Shown piece by piece: positions 1 through 10,496 of a DNA stretch of 64,000 nucleotides. The notes beneath the pieces are model-generated. The model saw only the letters and a program-made list of their open reading frames with translations. It was not told the origin of the DNA and ran no database searches. Position 1 is the first letter of the stretch, and each line of letters opens with the position of its first letter. Location of the stretch: NCBI GenBank assembly GCA_026874595.1, contig CM049308.1, positions 38,031,027 through 38,095,026 of the forward strand. The letters run 5' to 3'. The translations under genes and the position numbers were made by a program. Origin of the DNA: Sipunculus nudus. Its lineage: Eukaryota; Annelida; Sipuncula; Golfingiida; Sipunculidae.

Positions 1-499
1 TTAAAAGAATAATGATTTAAAATGGCTCAAGCAATATTTAAAGGACTTGCACTCCAAACTGTTATTTGACTCTTGCACTCCAAACTGTTTTTTAACATCA
101 TGGGTCATGACGTTCACCACGGACGTGTTCTTTTTGGTACTATATGCAATTTTGTGTTAGATACTTGTCATCCTGAGGGCACCGTGCATAAGCCTGCGAT
201 TTATACACATGAGGTCATGGTGACCTAATTGCCCATGTGGAGGTACGCTTTTGAAAGGGTTACTCTGTGCAGAAATGGGCTCGATTGGCAAGATTCAGCA
301 GCAGAGATAACTGTTTCCGCAAGTTTTGCGGATTCTAAGATTTCACGCGGGTTCCGCCGTCGCCGCAGCCAGGTTCGCTTACGGAGAGCCCCTGTGAAAC
401 ACTTACTTATTGGATTACATGTGGACTCGTGCTTGACACAGATTGGTTGAGCCACATGCATTCCTTTTTCCGCATTGTCCACCTGTGCGTCTTTTTTCT
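1..499. other. No gene; short direct repeat and GC-rich repeat fragment
   Basis: No gene is recognised. The 16-mer TGCACTCCAAACTGTT occurs twice around positions 48-90. A GC-rich stretch at about 340-400, containing GGGTTCCGCCGTCGCCGC, resembles the reverse complement of 33,945-34,000, so this segment is probably the reverse-oriented edge of the repeat family seen at 33-34 kb. Small reading frames here encode Arg-rich strings that look like translated repeat. Confidence 0.5.
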
Positions 500-1860
500 G
501 ATGAAAGAAGCACATATTTCAGGAGTGGTTCAATGTACTCGGCTGAAGATTTGTCCATACATCTTGGATACCTCCATCATGTACTCAAGACTTGTGGCGC
601 TATCTACAATCATTTTCGCGTGGCGTCTATCCATGCGTGACTTGGGTGAAAATCACGCCAACTCAGGAATGGTTCAATATATAGGCGTAGAATTTGGCAT
701 GTCGATCCATATAAGATAGTTTTATCGTACACATGTCAGGTGGTGTAGTGTACGATCATGTATTCTTAAAATACACCCGTGCATTTTTCTCAAAGGTATT
801 TTGACAAATCTGCCTGAAATTGTGCATGTCTATAGATATTTGATACCTTAATCTCACAACACAAGCCTGGTGCCATCGATTACAAAAATGTTCGTCCGTT
901 CTTCAATTTGTTTTGATGAAAATCGCAAATAACTTAAGTGTGAATGGTGGTATCAAACTGAAATTTTGAGTGTTTATCCGTCTTGGACAGCTTTGTCTAC
1001 TATACAATTAGTATACATTGATGCCCTTTTCTCAGGGGTGGTTTGGCATGTCGGCCTGAAATTCTGCATGTAGACCTACCGCGAATAAAATCCTTGTACA
1101 CACGACTGGTGGCGCCAATCACAATCACGTATCAGTAGAATACATATAGGTATTTATCGCAGGAGTGGTTTGATGTATCTGCCTGAAAAGTTGCATGTCC
1201 ATTGATCTTGGATACCTCCATCTTGAAATTTCCAAGACTGGTTGCGCCACCTACAATAATTTCCGCGTGGCGTCCATCCGTGCGTTTGCTTTGGGTGAAA
1301 ATCACGCATATCTTAGGAGTGGTTCAATGTTTCAGCCTTAAATGTGAAATGTCCATCTGTCTGAAATGGCTTTATCGTACACAAGACAGGTGGCGCCACC
1401 CATAATCAGGTATTCGCTGAATACATCCATGCATTTATCTCAGGAGTGTTTAGACGAATCCACCTGAAATTGTTCATGTCCATAGAGACTTGATATCTTA
1501 ATCCCATATTCAAGCCTGGTGCGACACTCACAATCAATTTCATTGAGCGTCCATCTGTAGATTTTTTAAAATGAAAATCACATGTTTAAGGATTCGTTCA
1601 GTGTAACGGCATAAAATGTTCATGTTCATCCATCTTTGACAGCTTTCTCATACTCATGACAGCTGCCACCTAGAATCATGTATTTGTAAAATGCATTAAT
1701 GCATTTATCTCACAAGTGGCTTTACGTATCGATCTAAACTTGTGCATGCCAGTAGATCTTTGATGGCATTTTCATGTACATATGACTGGTGGTGCCATCT
1801 ACAATATTTCTTTTTAATTTCGTCCATCCTTGCTTTTTTTTGAGACTTTGGCATCTCTGA
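500..1860 (-). repeat. Tandem repeat, about 130-150 bp units (GGTGGCGCCACC family, dimeric form)
   Basis: About ten diverged units recur, each carrying a GTGGCGCCACC-like core. Cores lie near 593, 735, 870, 1108, 1239, 1389, 1518, 1661 and 1790. The exact palindrome GGTGGCGCCACC is at 1389-1400. Spacing alternates between about 130 and 145, suggesting a dimeric repeat of about 280 bp. The units align in reverse complement with those at 33.0-33.9 kb, for example the segment reading gacagctttctcatactcat before the core. No protein is encoded. Confidence 0.75.
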
Positions 1861-2790
1861 TGCCACAAATTTGTAGGGAAGTCATGTCAGAATAGATTCC
1901 ACGCCTCTATTTGGCGGGTACCTGTAGTCGCTTGTCGACTGCTCATATTTTAGTTATAACTGGTTTAAATGGCGAAAAATATTATATTGGCCAATAGTAA
2001 TTATAGGTCGATGTGTCTTATTTAAGGTTCACAAAGAATAATTTTCCAGAACATCCCTAGATTTTCAGTTAGAAGTGTCTTTGTTCAATTAGTATTATTT
2101 GTATTCGTGGCACACCTATTTTTCAACACATTAAATATATGAATGAAATTACAGATGGGAAACCTGCACGATTTCTGTAATTTGGCAGTCTCAAAAACAA
2201 TTGGCGCCACCAGTATAAAGGAACTGATAAAATACTCATGATCAATAAACATAAAGTTTTAATCACATGAGATGAAACCAAAGCTGAAAAAAATTATATG
2301 ATTGCTGATATCTGATGATATCAAAATACAAGAGAAATGCGTGAATATATGAAAAATTACACGTGGTATACTCCAGTCTTGAGTAACTGATGAAACAAAT
2401 TTATGGCAAACAGGTTCAAGGTTTCAGGACACCAGATGAAACTACATCCAAGAAATTGACGGTCATCTGACGGTCTCAAAAAAGAAGAAACTGGTTATGC
2501 CGGTACGACACAAATGCCCCCTTATAGGGGCCAGTCGCCATTTTCAAACAACACACGGGTCAATGTCTGGATCCAGAGCCAAAAGAGTCTGGACAAGGGA
2601 TGCTTTTTTCTTAAAATTTTGTAACTAAAGGACACGTCAGCTGTTAAATGTGTCTCATCGGGACCAAAGTCAATCTGCAACTGGTCATTATCATACCTAA
2701 CCAAAATGAGGTCAGTATCTTCAGGCATTACAACAATTTCGTACAAATGCATTGGTTATCGAATTCTCTATTTTTCATTAAATTTGCTCA
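1861..2790. other. No gene; fragment of the 340-bp repeat family
   Basis: At about 2205-2260 there is one partial unit of the 340-bp family found at 31-37 kb: GGCGCCACCAG followed by a version of aactgataaaatactcatgatcaat. The rest is AT-rich and unrecognised. A 76-codon frame on the minus strand (2522-2752) has no motif I can identify and is not called. Confidence 0.5.
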
Positions 2791-3873
2791 GTGAAGGAGC
2801 CGTCATGCCGTCAACAGTCTGCATATAGACCTTTTCATAGCACTGAAACATGCCTGCTTAAAGTATATAATGATCTCTACTGGGCTATGGACTCTCAACA
2901 AGTATCCATTCTCATACTATTGGATTTATCTGCTGCCTTTGATGTAGTAGATCATCAGCTCCTGTTACAACGGTTGTCCACCAGGCTTGGAATAACTGGA
3001 GATGCCTTGCAATGGATCAGGTCATACCTGTGCAATCGAAGTCAGTTTACTAGTGTAGTAGGTCATAATTCTTCTCCAACTGAGATTACCTACGGTGTTC
3101 CACAAGGTTCTGTGCTGGGGCCTCTGTTTTTTACAATTTACACATTACCACTTGGTGAATTAGTACGACAGCATGGAATGAATTATCATTTTTATGCTGA
3201 TGACAGTCAAATTTATGTATCATTTAAACTAGAATCAAAGGTTCTTATTTCTACCATTGAAACAGGCTTGCATGACATAGATGTTTGGATGTGTCAGAAT
3301 CTGCTTAAACTCAATGCTGATAAAACTGAGGTTCTGATTATCGGTACAAACCAGCAGAGGTCAAAAATTCAGTTGAAAACTCTTAACATATTTGACTCTG
3401 TAGTTGTGCCAACAAACAGTGCTAGAAACCTTGGGGTAGTGTTTGACCAAGGGCTTTGCCTTGACAAGCATGTTAATAATATTTGTAGTTTGGCTTTTTA
3501 CCACCTGCGTAATATAGCTAGGATAAAGGGTTTCCTAACTCAAGATTCACTAATAACATTAATTCATGCGTTCATCAGTTCAAGGATTGACTGTTCCAAC
3601 TCTTTGCTATGTGGTCTTCCTAGCAAGTTTCTGGACCGGCTACAGAGAGTGCAGAATGCAGCTGCTAGGCTTGTAACTGGTGCCAAGAAGCGCGACCACA
3701 TTACACCAATACTTAAAGAACTCCATTGGCTCCCGGTGCGACAGCGCATTGATTTTAAAGTTTTATTATTAGTATATAAAGCCATAAATGGTCGATCGCC
3801 TATTTACATTGGGAACCTCTTAACTTTTTATGTTCCAGTCAGGCAGCTTAAGTCATCTGACCAAGGGTTTTAG
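2788..3873 (+). pseudogene. LINE reverse transcriptase, truncated and frameshifted
   Basis: The open frame of about 360 codons begins inside the RT domain with no genuine start; the first codon at 2791 is GTG. Visible RT motifs in order are QSAYRPFHSTET near residue 10, LLDLSAAFD (motif A, about 43-51), GVPQGSVLGPL (motif B, about 102-112), YADDSQIY (catalytic YADD, 135-138) and NADKTEVLIIG after it. The frame stops at 3871-3873. The typical C-terminal LINE segment (AFSAVAPRLWNELP) continues in another frame to a TAG at about 4040, so one frameshift lies close to 3850-3870. The 5' truncation plus the shift mean this copy is dead. Confidence 0.9.
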
Positions 3874-4040
3874 TGATCCCTAAAGCACGAAGTGAGATGT
3901 GTCGTTCGAGAGCTTTCTCAGCTGTGGCACCAAGGTTGTGGAATGAACTTCCGCACTCAATCAGAGCTTCACCATCTTTAGCTTCTTTTAAGAGAAATCT
4001 TAAAACTTTCCCTTTAATATTAGCTTTTGGTAGTTCTTAG
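3874..4040 (+). pseudogene. C-terminal remainder of the LINE ORF, shifted frame
   Basis: In a different forward frame from the main RT block this stretch reads as the usual LINE C-terminus, with AFSAVAPRLWNELP followed by a Ser/Lys-rich tail and a TAG stop. It belongs to the same protein as the preceding block and is separated only by an indel. Confidence 0.75.
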
Positions 4041-4205
4041 AATTTAGGGTTTTCTTTTAGGAATCTTTGCTATAATAGGAATCTACATTTTATGTTTGAG
4101 TAAAACTGTGCTTTGTGTCATGTAAAGCGCTTTTGATATAAACTATTTTGTTGAATTAGCGCTATATAAATTAAATATATTATATTATCATTATTATTAT
4201 AAGTA

Positions 4206-4710
4206 GGTAAGCCGGAATGAAACACAAACTCGAAATGTAACAGGTCAACATCAAGGCACACACCAAAAATCAGGCGATTCTACTGGCATTACAATGTAAG
4301 TGCGTACGATTGTTGCATTTTTACGGAACGACATAAATGTTCGAACCTAAATTTCACAACCACCTCATGACTGAAATGCGTGAAAAAAATTTGAATTGCA
4401 GATGGCACTACCAGCCTCAGTAAATTGCAGATGGCACTACCAGCCTTCAGAAAATGATAAAATTAATCATTATCAAAAACCTACCCAGTTTCAGGACTAC
4501 ACAGAGATATTGACACATTTGGTGTTATTCAAAAACAGTAGATGGAACCATACTTGAGAATCTATGAATATAAGTGAATATTAAGTGAGACCTTTCTAGA
4601 TACAACGATTACGATATCTGCCCTGTTAACAGACGACCGGATTTTATGGAATACACGTGCATGAAGGAGGACGAAATGGCTCCTGTTAAAAGTTAACGAA
4701 TGACACTTAC
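4206..4710. other. Intronic/intergenic, small tandem duplication
   Basis: A segment of about 30 bp (ttgcagatggcactaccagc) is repeated twice in tandem at about 4397-4456. The remainder is AT-rich. If the TLDc exon on the minus strand is part of a working gene, this is its downstream intron. No further exon is recognised. Confidence 0.5.
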
Positions 4711-5272
4711 CTTTGAGTTGATAAACTTGAAAGTCGTGAAAATGACGTTTTGAGCCACAAAATTGTACAGTATTATGCCCGTTATCGTGGAACGCTCCGT
4801 CGATTAAATTTGCGTAAAAGTTGCAATCAAGAAAAATGTCTCCTTCCTTTGTAGGTTTTGAAGACCAAAATCTCAGCACCACAGAACCTTCCCAAGTACC
4901 GAACATGGGTCCGCAACTAGACTGTGTTCCAATGTAGGGTTCTTCCCCCTTGTATTGTACTGAGTCTGAATTCTGCGGATCGTGAAGTCGAAACAGGAAA
5001 GCTCGAGGATCACTCTTCCAATCTGCTTTTCCCTTCCAGCTTTTTGATGTAAAACCACCAAACACGTAACCGTCCTTTTTAATGGCCACGGAGATTGTGG
5101 GACCAACATCATCACACAATTTGTGGAAAATGTTGGGGTCACATCCATGTAACTATGCCGAGAAGATCATCACAAGTCTCCCCCTTTGTCCGATCCAATC
5201 CAACAACTGTTTCTTGTCTCTGGCATCCAATGTGTATATGGTAGCCATGGCAACAGCATGCAGCTGCAAGAT
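4711..5272 (-). pseudogene. TLDc-domain exon (IFI44-like N-terminal half) with in-frame TAG
   Basis: One exon encoding a TLDc domain, the N-terminal module of IFI44/IFI44L-like proteins and of several stress-response proteins. The acceptor is TTAATGTTTCAG|ATCTTG (exon starts at 5272) and the donor is CTCAAAG|GTAAGTGT (exon ends at 4711); both fit consensus. An ATG at 5246-5248 opens MATIYTLDARDKKQLLDWIG. TLDc hallmarks follow: FHKLCDDVGPTISV, YVFGGFTSKSW, DPRAFLFRL, and the closing segment HDFQVYQLK. Codon 32, at 5153-5155, is TAG in the middle of the domain, so translation from this ATG would give only 31 residues. Initiation after the stop would remove the first strands of the domain. I therefore call it a probable pseudogene; a sequencing error or a polymorphic null allele is possible. 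Later exons would lie below 4562, where the LINE sits. Confidence 0.8.
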
Positions 5273-5615
5273 CTGAAACATTAAGAGAAAAAAATTGTTA
5301 AAACATTTCCAACTTAATGTTCATTCTTTGTAAGATACGTGCTTTCATATGACCATGTATGTTTTATGTTATCAGTCATTAGGACACAGCAAATAGGTAA
5401 GGCTTGTAGCGGTAGATGAGCATATTTTATATCGATATTTTGATCCAGTTTTTTTTTTTTTTTTGGGGGGGGGCACTCTTGAAGGTTCTCTGGAGTGTGA
5501 AGCAAGAGGAGAAAATCTAATTTTGACCTTGAATTAATCTTCAAGGTCATGACAGCTTGTCCCCTTGGATGATAAATTTAGAAGCATGTTGCCACTCCTG
5601 ATGCCATACAGTACA
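5273..5615. other. Upstream intron of the TLDc exon; poly(T)-poly(G) tract
   Basis: Minus-strand intron sequence ends in the TTTCAG acceptor at 5273-5278. A run of about 14 T followed by 9 G lies at about 5450-5473. No other exon is recognised. Confidence 0.5.
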
Positions 5616-5696
5616 TTGATTGAGCTCCAGTCGTTGGAGTTAGACGGAAGCGTATTGCATGCTGCTGCCTGGTAAAACGAAAATAAATTATTTATC

Positions 5697-5848
5697 TTGT
5701 ACCTATCTCGTACGTACGACATATTATCTCGTACGTACGACATACTATCTCGTACGTATGACATATCTTGTACCTACGACATATTATCCCGTACGTGCGA
5801 CATATTATCTCGTACTTACGACATTTTATCTCGTAGGTACAACATAAA
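5697..5848 (+). repeat. 21-bp minisatellite containing CGTACG
   Basis: About seven copies of a unit near tatctcgtacgtacgacat with a 21-bp period, each holding the palindrome CGTACG or a variant. Since 21 is a multiple of three, one frame reads as heptads of the type LSRTYDI, but there is no gene context. The matching array in reverse orientation is at 13,995-14,165. Confidence 0.9.
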
Positions 5849-6209
5849 AAAATCTTACGGATCTGAATCACGAACTACACAAAACGCCAACTGATATATG
5901 TATAGTAATATATACACATGTATGTCCTTTCAAACCGCTGGAACACCGTTCAAAAGAAAACACATTCACACACACACAAACACACACACATATATATATA
6001 TATATCTAAATAATTAATACGGAGAAGGTTTTTTTCTAGACCACGATTTACCTGCTTCCGTTCTGATTTGACTATCCAAATTCGGCAGACGTATCGGTGG
6101 TGCGCTGTTCTAGGACAAGTTTGTTTTATTTTGCGGGATTATGCCCTTTTAAGCTGAATAATTAATAATTTTAATATTCCCCATTAGGTACCCCTATTTC
6201 TTTTGTGCT

Positions 6210-7480
6210 GCCAGGTCCTCCACCTCTGTGACGCTTTTTCAGGAGGCGCCTCGGGGATTTTCACTGGCCTGTTAAGACCAGAGCGGATGTTCTGCCCGAA
6301 AGGCATTTGCGTGCAATACGCGGTCCCGCGGGTCCACTATAACCCCATTGATCCCCAATAGCCATTGTAACGCCTCTTAAGGAAGTAAAGGTTTTTAATC
6401 CAAAGACCACATGGCTCCGCTTTCAATGCGAGGGCTTCTCAGTTTGGTCAACACAGAGAACTGAGTCCAGTGATGTGACCACCGTTTGACAATTTTTTTT
6501 ATTGATTACAGGTATGTTCATTTTTATACATTCAAAAATATCTTTCCATGAAAACCATGTTTTCAAAAGTTCGGCCAAGTCCGGTGTTTTATTAAGTTTT
6601 TTTAAAGAAGCATTAATTATCATTCGGGTTGTGAGGGGGTGGGGGGGGGGGGGGTCACATATATTTTTCAAGATCCGTTTCTGTAGGGACGGCGAAACAT
6701 GAAAAACTTTGACCAGTACATCTTTAAATTGATAACAAACCAGAAGCTGCGGTCAGGGGTATATACCTCCATCAGAATCGCCTTTAATATCAGTCATGGG
6801 TTCACGTGTATGCGTTTCATTTGTGAACACTGTCATGCTTCAGTAACCCGAAGCGAATGGCAGAACAAATTAATACGAATAGGTAGCTTCGACACGGGGA
6901 CAAAGGAATGGTCCTTTGTCATAATGGTTTATAAGAAAATATATATTATGGTGATTCTTATTACCTCCAAAATGAAATGGTCAATTAATATGTCTTTACC
7001 CTAACCCTCTACAAATGTTCAGCAAAACATTTTTCGCCTGTCACGCTTTTTCAGGAGGGGACCTGTAATCCCCACTGAACCCCATTTCCATTATATCGCC
7101 TGTTAAGGAATTTTACTCTGTCAAAAGGAAGTAAAGATTTTAAAGCGCGGAACACATGTCCACATGAATCTTTCAATAGGGAGCACTTTTCCGATGAGTG
7201 GACACAAGGAGCTGTGGCCCTTTACACGATCACCGTTTTATAGGTTTACAGGTATGTTGATATTTATACATTTAAGACTATCTTTCCATGATAACCATGG
7301 TTTTAATAGTTCGGCCGATTTTAATAGTTCGGCCGATTTGAAAAAAGGTTTTTTTTTTTTTTTCAAAAGGAAGCCCGGGGGGGGGGGTGGAGGGTTGAAA
7401 ATAGTATATTATGATGATTCCGATTACCACCAAAAATGTAATGGATTACGGGTGCAGTTGTACTCTACCCCTCTTCAAAT
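6210..7480 (+). repeat. Two diverged direct copies of an element of about 815 bp
   Basis: The segments at about 6220-7020 and 7035-7480 share ordered blocks: tgacgctttttcaggagg / tcacgctttttcaggagg; gttaaggaa...aagtaaag; a run reading tacaggtatgtt and atctttccatga; aagttcggcc / tagttcggcc; then a long G tract and a run like attatggtgattcttattac. The second copy also has a 21-bp internal duplication (ttttaatagttcggccgat). This block is missing from the opposite palindrome arm, so it arrived after the inverted duplication. Confidence 0.7.
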
Positions 7481-7502
7481 TTTTAGCAAAATCTGTATAT
7501 TA

Positions 7503-7839
7503 GGCCAAAAAAAATTAAAGGTATGGTTCTCAGGCACCGCCCGCATCAATTTTAAACCCCCGCATCAAAAATTTTTATTTTGATTTTCAATAAAACTTCC
7601 CAATTTTGAGCTGCTACCGCTCCGACATTTCTTTCAAGAAGATAAAACCATACAATTTCCTTTGTTTTGTAGTACTTTTACTTATTTAGCAAAATAAAAC
7701 TGTTATTTTTCATGCTTTTCCCTTATCATTTGACATTTTAATCGAAACATACCAAAAAATTTAAAATAAAAAAAGCGCCCGCCCGCATTGATTTCTGAAA
7801 AAAAGTGCCTGAGAACCATACCTTTATTTTATTTTGGCC
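7503..7839. mobile_element. Harbinger/Tourist-like MITE, 337 bp, TTA target duplication
   Basis: Both ends begin GGCCAAAA and run inward as imperfect inverted repeats of about 38 bp, sharing AAAGGTATGGTTCTCAGGCA. The trinucleotide TTA flanks both ends (7500-7502 and 7840-7842). A 3-bp TWA duplication with GG-starting termini is the known signature of PIF/Harbinger elements. No transposase is encoded, so the element is non-autonomous. The interior is AT-rich with short CGCCCGC patches. Confidence 0.85.
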
Positions 7840-8462
7840 TTACATTTTGCATTATTTGCTGAAAGACATTGCAACGAAACCAAGGCTGAGGTGGTTTCTT
7901 AGCTAAATGCTTTCATCGATATATATCAATCTGCTTTCCTTTTATCTGGGAGGGTTGTCAATTTTGCATTAGACCTGCTTATTCCATGACAATATACAGT
8001 ACTTAAAATAAAAATTTAATACTGTTGGAATATATTTTTCTGGGGCTATCTTTTTCACATTGGCAGCTATACGTTTCGCGTACAAGAGAATTCAACGACA
8101 TATGCATGTGTATACAAGTAACGCATGTGTCTGTTATGTGCCTTAGACTATACCCTCAACTGACTACACTGAATAAACATCGTGTTTTACGATGTCGCCT
8201 GAGCTTCAACTAATACAAAACATCTTTCATATAATTTATATGATAAATGCTTCTTTATACAAACATTATATCTACGATATTTCCTAAGCAATGTAGCTGT
8301 CGGACCTATGTTGTTTATCGGAAAAAAACTTCTCATTTAAAAATTCGTACACCCTGTATATGTCTCACGTCTGTTTCCAAAATTTATTTTTTGTGTGATT
8401 TCTGGAATAGAATAATTTTTTCTTTCTATGTTGAGCCGTTGATTTTCCACGGGAGCAGCTAG

Positions 8463-8495
8463 TATATAAATATATATATATATATATATTAATAT
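8463..8495. repeat. (TA)n microsatellite
   Basis: An AT-alternating run at the edge where the left palindrome arm resumes after the inserted block. Confidence 0.8.
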
Positions 8496-9517
8496 ACTAT
8501 ATATCAAATACTATTCGATTTATCACTTTTTTGTATAGATTTCGGAAATATTTCGAGGAAGCGAAATATATCAAATCGTTGTCTGCCAGTCATACACAGA
8601 ACTGTCATTTTTTTATAAGTGATTAAATTTTTTTGGCAGCGTATGATGTTATAATGGGAAACCTATCATAGTAATGATAAGAAAAAAATATTGTCTTTGC
8701 CAAATGAAACTAGTTTTTGGGATAAAAAAAAAGTCCGGAAAAGAGTTACAGTTACCAAACAGCCTGACTGTAAGTGTTTGAGAATAGATATTTGTGGGGC
8801 AGGTTTCTAATATTCTAAATAGAACTATCTAAAAACTAGATTTATGATCTGACTCTCAGTGCAGTGGATCGTTTAAAATATTGAATGCATATACAGCTGT
8901 TGGTATGATTAATGGGTAGCTGGACAGTCAACAACCCATTTTATGGAGTACGTATACTTTTCATTTTAAACTAAATAATAATAAAAAAAAATAAAAACTA
9001 TCACGCATGGACGTTCGATCAATCTGTGACAAAAAATATTTCGGGCTAAATATCTCCTGTTCACCGGTTTTATACGTTGTCATGGTTTTGTGTGTGAGTA
9101 AATACAGTCCAGGTGTGCGTGTTTACCATTACAGGACCTTGTGACCAGAGGAAAGATCTTGGTCGCCCACACGCGTCAATAATTAAAAAAGAGAAGAAAC
9201 ATGAAAGAATAAACACTCAGAGAAGTTTCAAGCCCTTGATTTGTGAAGTTGGGCTGTACCACCACCAGGTGGCGTGAGCGCTGTGTTTGTTTTTCGTCGT
9301 TGATCGCGCCCTGGGCATGCTTTTTTCTACTTGTGTAACGGATTTAGAAATCGGTTTTAGACCTAAATATTGATAAATACCGTAATAATTTAACAGACTA
9401 CACTGTATTTCATGTATACTTAATATACCTGGTATGTGAAACGTAAATTGTTCCCGTTATTAGCCACTTTCCGTGGATCTTAAAATCTCTACTACAATCG
9501 GCTCTCTCTCATGTATA

Positions 9518-9787
9518 CAGTGAAAACTGGTCTAACGGACACCTCACTTCGGCGGACAACTGGCTATAACGGACTAGATAGTTCAGTTCCTTCAAAATTC
9601 CCTATATGTAATGTATAAGCAGAAATCTCTGTAACGAGGACACCTCGATCATTACAGCGGACAACTGACAGCAGATTTCAACTAAAACCAACATTCTAAA
9701 TGTAAATGAACCTGACAAAACGGACACGATACGCCCTCTCAAGCGGACAATAATCACTCGCCACAACTTTAGACAGGTTTCACTATG
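9518..9787. mobile_element. Candidate MITE with short inverted ends, in palindrome spacer
   Basis: The left end reads AGTGAAAACTGGTCTAA and the reverse complement of the right end reads AGTGAAACCTGTCTAAA. The interior repeats a theme of cGGACAactg / acGGACAcc on both strands. I could not define a target duplication, so the class is unknown. Confidence 0.5.
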
Positions 9788-10369
9788 TGTGTGTGTATTT
9801 ATAAAAACGATAATGCATGCACATGTAAAGAATCTAATCCCGTTGGAAATATATAAAAACACAAATATGCAACCAATTATATCAATCAAAAAGATTGCGA
9901 CCAATCATTGGTGTAACAGGTTAATTGGCAAATTACCAATACATATTATATATAAATCCGACTTTTGCTTAAAATAAGGCTATATAAATATGTGTGTTTA
10001 AAAAAACAGTGAGTTTATTTCCAGAGGTATTCATGTTTGATGTTAATATCAGATCAAGGACAGTTGTTTCATCACATTTGGAACAGACGAACCCTGGCAC
10101 TTGTGCATTGTCTCGTTTCTAAATTTTACTTCCATATTTAGTTTTCTATATAAGCAATAGAATCCCCCGTAAGTGACAACAACATAGCTGTGTCCCTTAC
10201 ACATGTCGGGATATTTTATCTTGTCAAACAAGTACAAGAACTGATGGACGTCATATGTATTACTAATGACATTAATAGTATTCACCGGCTCAGCCATTCT
10301 AACACAGCGCTTGCAATATCTCCCAAGGCTCTCAGTCTTGTCACATACACAAACATACACACAAACAAA

Positions 10370-10372
10370 CAC

Positions 10373-10441
<69 letters not shown>
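10370..10441. repeat. (TA)n followed by (GA)n microsatellite
   Basis: About 20 bases of TA alternate into about 50 bases of GA with one AA interruption. Small frames across it (repeated Glu-Arg) are artefacts. Confidence 0.9.
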
Positions 10442-10445
<4 letters not shown>

Positions 10446-10496
10446 ATTGGAGTAGAGATTAAAATCCATGAAGAGTGGACCTATTTATATTTCGAA

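Larger units (their letters stand above)
2788..4205 (+). mobile_element. 5'-truncated L2/CR1-type LINE with microsatellite 3' tail
   Basis: A non-LTR retrotransposon fragment. It starts inside the reverse transcriptase, consistent with the usual 5' truncation of LINE insertions. After the coding part comes a short 3' UTR containing agcgcttttgatataaac and agcgctatataaat, and it ends in an AT-rich (ATT)n tail at about 4165-4203. From family knowledge, GCGCTATATAAAT followed by a trinucleotide tail is characteristic of L2/CR1-like elements. The endonuclease domain is missing. No target duplication could be defined. Confidence 0.85.
5616..9440 (+). repeat. Left arm of a large imperfect inverted duplication
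   Basis: Blocks of this arm match the reverse complement of 11,970-14,250 in mirror order: 5640-5960 with 13,870-14,225; 8500-8990 with 13,340-13,800; 9040-9130 with 12,860-12,960; 9115-9440 with 11,970-12,305. By eye identity is about 75-85% with indels. The arm is interrupted at about 6,020-8,490 by a block absent from the right arm. Confidence 0.8.

Noticed and set aside
225-515. Arg-rich frame (RKRTWLRRRRNP) that resembles another at 33,935-34,177
   Set aside because: The similarity is explained by shared GC-rich repeat DNA in opposite orientation; no sign of a conserved protein.
2522-2752. 76-codon minus-strand frame
   Set aside because: No recognisable motif, and it lies among repeats; length is within chance expectation.
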